Below, one piece after another: positions 6,387-14,471 of a stretch of DNA of 50,571 nt. Position 1 is the stretch's first letter. Every line of letters begins with the position of its first letter. The stretch covers positions 1-50,571 of the forward strand of contig JAKBLM010000026.1 in the NCBI GenBank assembly GCA_021832085.1, in the 5' to 3' direction. The notes under the pieces are model-generated. The model saw only the letters and a list, made by a program, of their open reading frames with translations, was not told the DNA's origin and did not search any database. The DNA is from Acidobacteriota bacterium (GTDB taxonomy: Bacteria; Acidobacteriota; Terriglobia; Acidiferrales; UBA7541). Made by a program: the position numbers and the translations under genes.

Positions 6387-7181
6387 TCAGACCTGCACCC
6401 GAGAAGCGAGCTGAACCAAGTAATCTATATGAATTAGTTTCGTCTTCACTTTATTCCCGTACCGATATTGAGGCTGGCCGGCCATCGCTACCATTCTCAC
6501 AATGGCACCCGGAAGACCTCGGCTGGCTTCGAGCACCTGTTCATGAAATTCCGAGAGATCGAGGTTTGTTATTCCTTCTCTCTTTATGGCGGCTTCGAGC
6601 AGGGCCCGCGCGTCCTCGGCCACGAGCGGACCGAGTTCGACCCTCCATTCGTGGGACCAAAACAGGCGGCCGGCCTGGCCGAGATATTCATAACCAAGGC
6701 CGCGAGCCAGCAGATAGACCGGCGTTTTCCTCATCCAGATCACTTCCCGAAGAAAATGATAATGAGCGAGGCCCAGCTGGCCGATGTTGTCCCAGAAGAT
6801 CCAGTAGCGTCCAGCATCAAAAGCGCGGAAGAGCACGCTCCGGAGCCGGCCACTGGTCTGTTTCTTCACCCAACTTTCCACCGACTGCGACCCTGCCGCT
6901 TGCGAGGGAAACGCCGCTTCCACCGTCGCGTCTTTGGCGGCGAAGAGCCGAATCACCTGTTGTTGGAGGGTGCGTTGGAGCGATCCCTCCGCCTTGACCC
7001 GCAAACACCGGCTTGCCAAGTTCTTCGGGAGATTCGCCAGCGCCTGATCCACAAGGGCGGATTTTCCGCTATCTGGCGGTCCGAAGATGAGGAGGCTCCG
7101 GCGTTCGCGGATGGCGGCCGTCAGACGAGCGAGTTCCTGCCGGCGTCCAAAGAGAAGACCGGATTGCACGGAAGATTTCAT
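6387..7181 (-). CDS. AAA-type ATPase (ORC/STAND-like P-loop protein)
   Basis: A protein of 264 residues. The N-terminal FGRRQELARL box is followed by Walker A GPPDSGKS at residues 34-41, a Walker B-like strand (RYWIFWDNI, about residue 125) and a sensor-like strand PVYLLARGLG. The C-terminal ~80 residues are helical. FGRxxEL plus P-loop is typical of ATPases that act as regulatory or DNA-associated switches. It lies downstream of the dynamin genes on the same strand, separated by ~280 bp, and may belong to their read-through transcript. Specific function unknown. Confidence 0.65.
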   Translation of the reverse strand: MKSSVQSGLLFGRRQELARLTAAIRERRSLLIFGPPDSGKSALVDQALANLPKNLASRCLRVKAEGSLQRTLQQQVIRLFAAKDATVEAAFPSQAAGSQSVESWVKKQTSGRLRSVLFRAFDAGRYWIFWDNIGQLGLAHYHFLREVIWMRKTPVYLLARGLGYEYLGQAGRLFWSHEWRVELGPLVAEDARALLEAAIKREGITNLDLSEFHEQVLEASRGLPGAIVRMVAMAGQPQYRYGNKVKTKLIHIDYLVQLASRVQV

Positions 7182-7241
7182 GCAGCCGATGTGCCTTTCT
7201 GGAGAATACTCAGCAACCCGGCAATTCCGCGCGAATCAACC

Positions 7242-7391
7242 TCAGGCGCCTTGGCCGTCATTCTCATTTTCTTCTTCCAGACACACCATGAAGATTTCCC
7301 GGTCCGCGTTGCGATGCCAGGAATTCCGCATCCTTGCCCAAGACTCCTCCGGTTGAATCGGGTACACTTGAATTCCGAAGCAATGTTGCAT
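7242..7391 (-). CDS. Possible 49-residue small protein
   Basis: The short frame starts MQHCFGIQVYPIQPEESWAR, contains NSWHRNADREIF and an acidic end (EEENENDG). Its composition looks like a real protein. A GGAGG lies 15 bp before the ATG; an in-frame TTG is nearer. It fills the gap between the first dynamin gene and the AAA ATPase. An overlapping 73-codon frame (7178-7399) has an implausible Cys/Arg-rich composition. I do not recognise a family. Confidence 0.35.
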   Translation of the reverse strand: MQHCFGIQVYPIQPEESWARMRNSWHRNADREIFMVCLEEENENDGQGA

Positions 7392-7463
7392 GCCCGCAAT
7401 CAAGCTCCTCCCGGGTCCGCTGAACCATTTCTCAGATTCTTTCGCTAACTATCGCCGGATCTG

Positions 7464-9518
7464 TTACGTGCGAACCCTGTCGGCAAGCTGTTTCAGGTCC
7501 TGCGAAATGTCGTCCTGATGGCTGGAAGCGCCCGCGGTCCCCAGGAGACGGTCGGCCTGAGCGCGGTAGCTGTCTGCCTGCGAGGCGAACCAGCGTTTGA
7601 TCTGTCCGATGGAGGATTCGCACCAGACCTTCAGGACATCGCCATACACCTCGACATCGTGCAGCAACTGGTTGCGCAATTTGCTTTCGAGCCGGCGAGC
7701 GAGCGCGCGCTGGGCAAACGGGCCGCCGAGGCGGAGAACAAGGCGCGGGGGTCTGAATTCCAAATCGACCGGACCTGGCTCGAAGACGGGCATGCCGCGA
7801 AGCAGGTGGGCGTCGTCTTCATCGGCAGCCGGTTGTGGAAGGTCGAGGGTCTCGGCAGCAGAACTTAGGGCAATTGCCGCATCTTCTGCCAACGTTTGCA
7901 GCCTCTCGTGAATCTCCTGAGCCTCGCGGCGTACCGCACGAAGCACGTCGTCCCGAAAAACTGCCCCTACAGGGATGGTCCGTTCTGAATTCAGTCCTTC
8001 CTGCGCCAGGACACGTCCCGCGCTATCCTCAAGCGCTTTCCACGCCATCGGTTTCAAGCGCTGAAGATCGGTTTCAATCTCAGGTCCCGCTTGTTCCAGC
8101 TTGCCGGTGATCTTTCGCAGAGTCGCTTCGGTTTGGCGAATCCGCTCCCGCTCGGCGTCGGGAATAGCGCGGCTGCGCTCCCCTTGCGCCCGCAGAACAG
8201 CGGCGACGGATTCGCGCAAAGCCCCAATTTTGCGGCGTATGGATTGCGAACGAAGCTCCGAAGCGCGGCCGTAAAGTGGAAACAGCTCCGCTTGAAACCA
8301 TCGATCGAGCATGTAGCGGTGCGAATCAATCGCGCTGACGGGAATTATTGGCAATTCGGCTCCGCACTGTTCTGTGATGCTCCGGCCAACGTATTGCAAC
8401 AAGCGTTCGAGATCGGCTGAGGAGAGCAAGTCCGCCTTGCTGAGGAGCACATGGACGGGGATGGCCGCGTGCAAGAGGGCTTGGAGGGTATCGAGGTCGC
8501 CAGGTGTAAGGGTGGACCCCGCATCGATCAAAAGGATGGCCAGATCGCAACGCGGCAGATAAGCGAGCGTTTCTTCCGCGCCGCCTGTGGCAAGTGACCC
8601 CAGTCCGGGAGTGTCCACAAAGGTCACGCCATCGCGCAGACGCGCCGCCGGCAATTGGAGCAAAATGCGGCTTACTCGTTTCTCGTTGCCGGGGTTTTGT
8701 TGTTCGGTCGCGTATTCGGACAACCGATCCGCCGGAACCGTCTGGAGAGGTCGATCGGCAAACCAAACCGTCAATTTCGGCTCGGTGGCGTAGGCAATCC
8801 GCGTCGGGACAGCGGTGATCGGTGTGACTCCGATCGGCAAGACCTGCGTCTCCAGGAGTGAGTTGAGCAGCGATGACTTACCCGAACTAACACGACCGAA
8901 GACGGCGATCTCGAGCGACCTGTCTTCCATCCGATCCAGAATCGATGCAATCGTTGGCCGGAATTCGACCAGGCCGCGTGAGGCCACGACTCTTTCGATT
9001 GTGGCGAGAAGTTGCGCCGCCTCCTTCGTTTCCGACAAGCGCTCCAGCCTGGCTTTAAAGTCCTGATCGGTGCGATTGAGGACGAAGCGATTCAGCTTCC
9101 CCACGAGGCCTTGGAGTTCTCCGACGATGCCCTCCACTTCTCTGGCCAAATCCTCGGGAACCGGACCGTATCCGCGCATATAGCGAGGTTTCAGCTCGAA
9201 AAGCGCAATATCGATCGAACCCAGATCGACATGGACGGCGCGTGAAGCGGGAATCGACGGAGGCTCCCTGTAAATGTCCTGACTCTCCAGGACGCGAAGG
9301 AGCTGGGCACGGATTCGCGCGATGTAGTCCTCAAGGGTGCGGCGTTGCGCGGGGCTGACGTCGAGAACGTAACGGGGGAAAGCGGCCTTCGAGGCCGAGG
9401 AATTCAGTATGGATTCGATGTCTGCCAGCAACTTGTCTACGTACTGGCACGTGACACGGAGGTGACGTTTCTGATGCTCGTTTAGGCCACCCTCGTTGAT
9501 TTCGACCTCTGGCTCCAT
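7464..9518 (-). CDS. Bacterial dynamin-like GTPase A
   Basis: From the ATG at 9516-9518 (GAGGG five bases upstream) the protein has 684 residues. A ~200-residue helical N-terminal region precedes the GTPase domain: G1 GRVSSGKS (~208-215), a G2 Thr in GVTPITAVPT, G3 DTPGLGS (~302-308), G4 SKAD (~360-363). A long helical stalk with coiled-coil character follows. A hydrophobic LVLRLGGPF stretch near the end could be the membrane paddle. Bacterial dynamins remodel or tether membranes by GTP-driven assembly, often as heteromeric sets, which fits the two further dynamins just upstream. A 5' leader of ~165 nt contains a fluoride riboswitch. Confidence 0.85.
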   Translation of the reverse strand: MEPEVEINEGGLNEHQKRHLRVTCQYVDKLLADIESILNSSASKAAFPRYVLDVSPAQRRTLEDYIARIRAQLLRVLESQDIYREPPSIPASRAVHVDLGSIDIALFELKPRYMRGYGPVPEDLAREVEGIVGELQGLVGKLNRFVLNRTDQDFKARLERLSETKEAAQLLATIERVVASRGLVEFRPTIASILDRMEDRSLEIAVFGRVSSGKSSLLNSLLETQVLPIGVTPITAVPTRIAYATEPKLTVWFADRPLQTVPADRLSEYATEQQNPGNEKRVSRILLQLPAARLRDGVTFVDTPGLGSLATGGAEETLAYLPRCDLAILLIDAGSTLTPGDLDTLQALLHAAIPVHVLLSKADLLSSADLERLLQYVGRSITEQCGAELPIIPVSAIDSHRYMLDRWFQAELFPLYGRASELRSQSIRRKIGALRESVAAVLRAQGERSRAIPDAERERIRQTEATLRKITGKLEQAGPEIETDLQRLKPMAWKALEDSAGRVLAQEGLNSERTIPVGAVFRDDVLRAVRREAQEIHERLQTLAEDAAIALSSAAETLDLPQPAADEDDAHLLRGMPVFEPGPVDLEFRPPRLVLRLGGPFAQRALARRLESKLRNQLLHDVEVYGDVLKVWCESSIGQIKRWFASQADSYRAQADRLLGTAGASSHQDDISQDLKQLADRVRT

Positions 9519-9595
9519 ACCACCCTCGCTTGCCCAGACCGAAGCCGGGTTACTACGAAGGAACTGGTAGGGTTGCTCTCTCGAGGGAGTTTTCG

Positions 9596-9683
9596 GTGCA
9601 GACAACTCCCCTTACTGGAGGAACCCAAGCAGGAGTCATCTGCCCTTCAGGAGGGCGATTCGGGGTGAACTCCAACACCCAGA
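9596..9683 (-). ncRNA. Fluoride riboswitch (crcB motif) A, upstream of dynamin A
   Basis: Minus strand, beginning at the predicted transcription start. P1 is GGGTG/CACCC (9676-9680 with 9663-9667), with loop TTGGAGTT (9668-9675). P2 is GCCCT/AGGGC (9652-9656 with 9642-9646). Then AGATG and ACTCC (9632-9636) follow, complementary to the GGAGT of the P1 loop: the pseudoknot that defines the fluoride aptamer. Downstream, GGGGAGTT can pair either with this ACTCC or with a later AACTCCC (7 bp hairpin). These are mutually exclusive structures that would serve as an expression platform. Family call by structure and core sequence; ligand not tested. Confidence 0.82.
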
Positions 9684-9688
9684 GATAA

Positions 9689-9717
9689 ATTATCCCGGGC
9701 CATCAAACCCCGGTCAA
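9689..9717 (-). promoter_or_regulatory. Sigma70 promoter of dynamin A
   Basis: TTGACC (9712-9717) and GATAAT (9689-9694) are separated by exactly 17 bp. The predicted start near 9682 is the first base of the riboswitch P1. The -35 box overlaps the stop codon of the upstream dynamin B gene. Confidence 0.75.
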
Positions 9718-11501
9718 GCCGCAGGAGCGGAGCGCGTGTCACGAATCTCCTGTTCCAAACGAGCCAAACGCGAAAGCGCCGACTCGACGGCGGGAGTGCC
9801 GGCCTCGCGCGCCGATCGCGCGTGAGCCAGGGCCTGTTCGGCAACTCGGCAGACCTCGTGAAGCAGTTTCCGGATTTCCACTTCCAGCTTGCCCCGGCTT
9901 TCCTGGACGCGGTTCAACACATCGCTCTGCACGCGGGTGCTATTGGTTTCGAGGAGGTGCTCCAGGAATTTTTCCGCATCGCGGAGAAGGGCCCTCCGAG
10001 CGCCCACTGCCCCCAGCACCAGGTCGGCCAGCCACCGAAGCGGCGAAGCCGGCTGAGCCAGCTCGATAAGTTCCAGAAAGGTAAATCGCGAAGCGGTCCG
10101 AAATCCTGTTTCCGCATCGAGAGCGTGAGGCATCCGGCCCAGTTCGCTGACTCCCGCCTCGGCCAGCTTTTGCAGAAAAGTATTGCCCATTTCGACGAAA
10201 CGACGCGTGACGGCTCGATACTCTCGCTCCGCCTCTTGCTGCTCAGTGAAAAGCCACGGCAGCACATGCTTTTTCGCGACCTCTTGCGCCAGGCTCGTCA
10301 AGGCGCGGCGATAGCGAGGGCCGATTGTCCTCGGGACGGACGGTGCTGCTTCCCGAAATTCCCGAATGGCTAGGGGCGACGCAGAACGGAGAAAAGCCCT
10401 GTGCCGTTTCACAAACATGTCCGAGAGGTGTTGCTGCTCGGCCATCAGCAGAAAGCCCAATTCGCGCATCGAGCGCTCCGCTTCGGCGATGGCCGCCTTC
10501 ATCGCCGCGATCCGCCTCTCGGACTCCTCGAGCGGACGCTCGAGCGCCTCGCGTTCCTCGGCGGCAATCGCCAGCAGTTCCTCGCTCAAACGCAACAGGC
10601 CTCGCTGGCCGGCGGCCAGGATGATCTGTCGGCCGGAATCCTCCACAAGCTTCTTGAGGGCCTCGATAAATTTCGGCCAGTCGCGCTCGGGCCCTCGGCC
10701 TGCCATCCGTTCCGCGGCGCTGACTTCGTAGACCGGTCCTACAGGCCTTTGCAGGCGCTTCTCGAGCAGCGCGCTCGTGAAATGCGCGGCGGCAGCTCTT
10801 TCTTCGTCAGTTGTCCGATCAGCCTTGTTCAGCACGACGATGACATCGCGCACGTTTTGCGCCACCGCCTCAACCAGCGCCAATTCTTCTCCCGCGAGCG
10901 GGGGGTCAGCGCCTATAACAACCAAGGCAGCGTCGATATGTGGGATGAAATCTTGAGTGGCGGCGGTGTTCCCGGAAAACACCGAGCCCAAGCCCGGAGT
11001 ATCCACCAGGCACATGCCCGTGGAAAGAAGGGCGCCGGGAACGAAAATCTCGACACCAGTCACGCCCTTTGTATTTTCCGGATTTTGTTCCTCGGTGACG
11101 TACTGCTTGACGTCCGAAACGTCGATCTCCTGCCAGGAACGGTCACGCCCTCTGACGCGCGCTTTCAGGCGTTCTCCGAAGCGAACCACGGTGGGCACAG
11201 CCGTCACGGGAATGAAGCCGGCCGGCAGGACGGGGACGCCAACAAGCGCATTGATGAGCGTAGACTTGCCGCGCTTGAACTGCCCCACGCAGGCCACATA
11301 GAAGCGGCCTTCCGATACCCGGGCAGCGAGGTCCCTGGCTTCGTCGGCGACGCGGCTCGTACCCAGTTCCTCTCCGAGCGTCGCCAGACCCAGAAGGCGG
11401 CTGGCGCCGTCCACATCACTTGCAGTGGCAGCAGTTGTCACGGCAGGAGTTTCCAATGTTCCATTGGCAGGAGCCAGCTTACGCTCGTCAGCGATCATCA
11501 T
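9714..11501 (-). CDS. Bacterial dynamin-like GTPase B
   Basis: From the first of two adjacent ATGs (11499-11501, GGAG seven bases upstream) the protein has 595 residues. G1 GQFKRGKS is at 73-80, the G2 Thr lies in FIPVTAVPT (~97-104), G3 DTPGLGS at 167-173 and G4 NKAD at 225-228. An extended coiled coil starts near residue 270 (EEREALERPLEESERRIAAM). A weakly hydrophobic segment near 470 (LRWLADLVLGAVGARRALL) may contact membrane. It is the middle of three paralogous dynamins but diverged from both neighbours, as in heteromeric pairs such as IniA/IniC. It has its own promoter and fluoride riboswitch 140-220 bp upstream. Confidence 0.85.
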   Translation of the reverse strand: MMIADERKLAPANGTLETPAVTTAATASDVDGASRLLGLATLGEELGTSRVADEARDLAARVSEGRFYVACVGQFKRGKSTLINALVGVPVLPAGFIPVTAVPTVVRFGERLKARVRGRDRSWQEIDVSDVKQYVTEEQNPENTKGVTGVEIFVPGALLSTGMCLVDTPGLGSVFSGNTAATQDFIPHIDAALVVIGADPPLAGEELALVEAVAQNVRDVIVVLNKADRTTDEERAAAAHFTSALLEKRLQRPVGPVYEVSAAERMAGRGPERDWPKFIEALKKLVEDSGRQIILAAGQRGLLRLSEELLAIAAEEREALERPLEESERRIAAMKAAIAEAERSMRELGFLLMAEQQHLSDMFVKRHRAFLRSASPLAIREFREAAPSVPRTIGPRYRRALTSLAQEVAKKHVLPWLFTEQQEAEREYRAVTRRFVEMGNTFLQKLAEAGVSELGRMPHALDAETGFRTASRFTFLELIELAQPASPLRWLADLVLGAVGARRALLRDAEKFLEHLLETNSTRVQSDVLNRVQESRGKLEVEIRKLLHEVCRVAEQALAHARSAREAGTPAVESALSRLARLEQEIRDTRSAPAA

Positions 11502-11609
11502 CCAGGGTCTCCGACAATTCGGAAAAGGCTTCTGGTCCGATGGGACTGCGCGCAGCAGGGAAAGCCTTTCCAATTTTTCGGGGATTTCCAAGCCAGGAAG
11601 GCCGCTGCA

Positions 11610-11692
11610 CAGTCCGCCCCTCCGGAAACAACCCCGAGTCAGGAGTTATCTTCCCCGGTAGGGGCGGTTAGCGGCGAACCCCAACGCCTTAG
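11610..11692 (-). ncRNA. Fluoride riboswitch (crcB motif) B, upstream of dynamin B
   Basis: P1 GGCG/CGCC (11685-11688 with 11673-11676) encloses the loop TTGGGGTT. A GCTAACC linker follows, then P2 CCCC/GGGG (11661-11664 with 11653-11656), AGATA and the pseudoknot strand ACTCC (11642-11646). Relative to element A, P1 and P2 differ by paired changes while the loop, linker position and ACTCCTG core are kept; this covariation supports a conserved RNA fold. ACTCC can alternatively pair with GGAG of the following TTTCCGGAGGGG. Ligand assigned by family resemblance. Confidence 0.82.
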
Positions 11693-11696
11693 ATCA

Positions 11697-11725
11697 ATTA
11701 TCCAAGGATAATTTTACACAGTCAA
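11697..11725 (-). promoter_or_regulatory. Sigma70 promoter of dynamin B
   Basis: TTGACT (11720-11725), 17 bp spacer, GATAAT (11697-11702). The AT-rich spacer contrasts with the GC-rich flanks. The predicted start is just before P1 of the riboswitch. Confidence 0.78.
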
Positions 11726-11782
11726 ACTGCCTCTTCTCGTGGAACCCCGGTGCCGAGATCGCAAGGCCAACAACCGCGGGAA

Positions 11783-13426
11783 TCAGCCTGACCGAGGTTG
11801 CACGTCCTTGTGCCCGAAGAGCAGGTTAAGTGAGAGCCCGGGCGCATCGCGCTCTTCTTCGTTGATCAAATCACGCCGCACGCCGCTCTGTTTCAAGACG
11901 AATCGTTTTAAATCCTCCGCCAGCCTCGCCAAGCGAGCAGAAACAACACTCCGGCTCCGCTCCGCTGCCTCACCTCCCTGCAGGAGGCCTTGGAGCAGGA
12001 TGAAGTGAGGCACACAAAGATCCGGAATCTCTGCCGAACTTTCGGCGGTCGTGGTGACTTCTCCGAGAGTTGCGCCGAGGAACGCCTCGGCCACATCACA
12101 CGCTAGGCAGTTCTCGGCCAAGTGGGCGCGGATGGGGCCTTCTTCGGCTGATCGAAATTGGAGCGAAAGCGATCCGAGCAAGCTGGGAAGTGCGATGGCA
12201 ATCCCCACCGGCGAGGACAGTTGGCCGTCTTGCCACCCGTGAAATGGGCAAAATCCGCCGTGCTCGGCGAACGTGCGCCGAACTTTTTCATCGACGGTGA
12301 GCTCATATTGAAATTTGGAAAAGAGCTGAAACACCGCGCGGTCGATTTCCTCGCAAATGACGCACGGGCGAACCGAAACGGCCGACGTGGGCACGATCCG
12401 CGGCATTTCGCCTTCCTGAAGGGCTGGTGGTGCGCCGGATTCCACGCAGGCCAGTTGGGAAACCAGCGGTTCGGCTCTTTTGGCTGGAAGGGCGGCTAGC
12501 AGGGCCCCGGTCCGCTGAGACATCAAGCGAATAAAATTCTGCCACCGGTCGACAGCGAGATACTCAATGAGTGCGGCTTCCAGTTCGGGCAGGTGCGACC
12601 CGGCCAGTGCAGGCGCATTGCCACTAATCTTTGCTTCGAGCGCGCGCCGCGCGGAGAGTACAAAGATCGAGTGAGGTGCGGGAATTTCTTTCGCCACTTG
12701 TTCACGCACGTAACGAGCGATCTCATCCAGCACGGGTTGCACGACCAAGTCTGTTTTGTTCAAGACGAGGAAGATCTGTCGGCCTAGCTCCGAGGTGCGA
12801 CGCAGCAGGCTCATTTCCTCGCTCGAGAGGGGCGCCTCGACGCTGGTAACGAACAGAATGGCATCCGCCTGCGGAAGAAACGACTCGGTGGTCTTCGTAT
12901 TTGCCGCGATCGCCGACCCCAATCCGGGTGTGTCCACGAGGAACAAACCTGTGCGAAGGGACTCCGACGGGAGTTGCACTTCGGCTATTTCGATTCCGAG
13001 CCGGTTTCCCGGATTTCCGGACTCGCTGATGTGGTGGGCAAGTTCGCCGATCTCGATTTCCCTCGCCGCGTATCGGTCGCGAAAGCGGAGAAGAGCGCGT
13101 TCGCGACTTCCGTAGCTCAGGCAGGTTATGACGGAGGTCGCTGGCAGTATGCCAGTCGGAAGCCGGTCTGCCCCGGCAATGGCGTTCATCAGGGTCGTCT
13201 TGCCGCGATTGAAATGCCCAACCACGGTGACGTAGAAACGATCGCTGGCCAGGCGGTTCAGGAGTTGCCGGCATCCTTGCTCGACGTCCTGCATCCCGGC
13301 CCGGCTTGCTTCGCCCAGAGCGGTGCGAAGGATGTCGCCAAGAGCAAATTTCGCCTTCTCGTAGGCCACGAGGACATCTTGCGTCACGGAAGAGACAGGT
13401 TCATTTTCGCGGTGAGACGCGTTCAC
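11783..13426 (-). CDS. Bacterial dynamin-like GTPase C with C-terminal CxxC/CxxH modules
   Basis: A 547-residue protein with a GTG start overlapping the HEAT gene stop by 4 bp. The GTPase domain has G1 GHFNRGKT (70-77), G3 DTPGLGS (165-171) and G4 NKTD (223-226). Instead of a long stalk the C-terminus has two similar metal-binding-like modules: CVIC (355-358) with FCPFH (C393, H396), and CLAC (440-443) with CVPH (C471, H474). This resembles DUF6062-type Cys/His domains, which I have not seen joined to a dynamin; the family name is tentative. It is translationally coupled to the HEAT-repeat gene and sits at the end of the unit headed by riboswitch C. Confidence 0.8.
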   Translation of the reverse strand: MNASHRENEPVSSVTQDVLVAYEKAKFALGDILRTALGEASRAGMQDVEQGCRQLLNRLASDRFYVTVVGHFNRGKTTLMNAIAGADRLPTGILPATSVITCLSYGSRERALLRFRDRYAAREIEIGELAHHISESGNPGNRLGIEIAEVQLPSESLRTGLFLVDTPGLGSAIAANTKTTESFLPQADAILFVTSVEAPLSSEEMSLLRRTSELGRQIFLVLNKTDLVVQPVLDEIARYVREQVAKEIPAPHSIFVLSARRALEAKISGNAPALAGSHLPELEAALIEYLAVDRWQNFIRLMSQRTGALLAALPAKRAEPLVSQLACVESGAPPALQEGEMPRIVPTSAVSVRPCVICEEIDRAVFQLFSKFQYELTVDEKVRRTFAEHGGFCPFHGWQDGQLSSPVGIAIALPSLLGSLSLQFRSAEEGPIRAHLAENCLACDVAEAFLGATLGEVTTTAESSAEIPDLCVPHFILLQGLLQGGEAAERSRSVVSARLARLAEDLKRFVLKQSGVRRDLINEEERDAPGLSLNLLFGHKDVQPRSG

Positions 13427-14460
13427 GGTGTTTTTCCCCCATCGCCCGGAGCCTCTCGATCCGACCGCTCCTGTTCCTGCTCGCGTATGTTAAGCAGCAC
13501 ACGCAACACCCGGTCCGCGTTGCGTTCGCGCTGCGTCTTCTGGGTACGGGCCGCAATCTCGGCTTCGATAGCGGACCGAAGCTGAGGATCGTTCCGCCGG
13601 AGGATGGCATCCACTTCCATTTGCAGAAAACCGTCGCCCGCGAGGAGTCCTCTGATCAAACGCTGGAAGGCCATTCTACGGTCCGCTTCGGGAGCAATTG
13701 CCAGTGCGATTCCGGCGGCGTGAACGTTGATCTCAGGATCGGGATCGTCCAGTAGTGGCTTCGTTCTAACCCAATCACTCGCGGGCAATTTCCATTCGCT
13801 CAGCAGACGAACGGCTTCCCGGCGCCGGATTCGGCTTGAGGGCGACTCCTCCTCGGCGGAAGGCTGTGACGTTACCGCGGCGATGAGCACCGCCATTCGT
13901 GCACTCTCGCCCAACTTTCGCAGAGCTTCGCGTGCTTCGGCGCGACAACCATCGTCCCCGAGTGCCGCAATAAGATAGCCGGCAACTTCCGGCCTCTGAA
14001 ATTCACCCAATGCCTCGACCACGCCTGGCAGGTGTTTTCGCCGTGCGATTTCCCAAAGCGCCTGGAACACGTCTTCCGTTTTCCAGCGGGCGAGTTCTCG
14101 TCCGGCAGCGCTCTTCACCGCGTCTTCTGCGTGCTGCAGCACCGGGTCCTGGATTTCCCGCTCTTCCAGCAGATAGGCGATCAGGACGTCCTTGGCGCCC
14201 AATTCGGCCAATACCTCGACGGCGCGCTGTCGCGGCTGGTAGACGGAGCACGGCACACCATAGAGCAAAAAATCGCGAACAAAGGGGATGACGCGCGGCC
14301 CAACGCCCACCAAAGCCGCTGCCGTCAACTCTCCTCCATGCACCGATTCCAAGTCACTGACCAACGCAGCAATCTCGGCGTCAGTCCAGTCGTGTGGAGA
14401 ACCAGGGCGAGAAACGCCTTCCGTCTGCTGCGGCCGATTCGTTGCTCCGTCCGAAATCAT
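13423..14460 (-). CDS. HEAT-repeat protein of the dynamin operon
   Basis: About 345 residues from the ATG at 14458-14460; longer upstream starts would run into the phosphoesterase gene. Helical repeats recur at ~35-residue intervals (RQRAVEVLAELGAKDVLIAYL, GVVEALGEFQRPEVAGYLIA, AREALRKLGESARMAVLIAA). The C-terminus is basic and coiled-coil-like (QKTQRERNADRVLRVLLNI). No catalytic motif is seen; such proteins are scaffolds. The overlap with dynamin C and the 11 bp gap to the phosphoesterase indicate one operon, so it is a candidate adaptor for the dynamin. Confidence 0.7.
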   Translation of the reverse strand: MISDGATNRPQQTEGVSRPGSPHDWTDAEIAALVSDLESVHGGELTAAALVGVGPRVIPFVRDFLLYGVPCSVYQPRQRAVEVLAELGAKDVLIAYLLEEREIQDPVLQHAEDAVKSAAGRELARWKTEDVFQALWEIARRKHLPGVVEALGEFQRPEVAGYLIAALGDDGCRAEAREALRKLGESARMAVLIAAVTSQPSAEEESPSSRIRRREAVRLLSEWKLPASDWVRTKPLLDDPDPEINVHAAGIALAIAPEADRRMAFQRLIRGLLAGDGFLQMEVDAILRRNDPQLRSAIEAEIAARTQKTQRERNADRVLRVLLNIREQEQERSDREAPGDGGKTP

Positions 14461-14471
14461 TGCGGATACCG

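Noticed and set aside
9590..11725. Leaders of dynamins A and B as copies of a MITE or IS end
   Set aside because: The similarity is in paired covarying stems plus a fixed core placed exactly at promoter +1 sites, not a uniform sequence identity with terminal repeats; a riboswitch explains it better.
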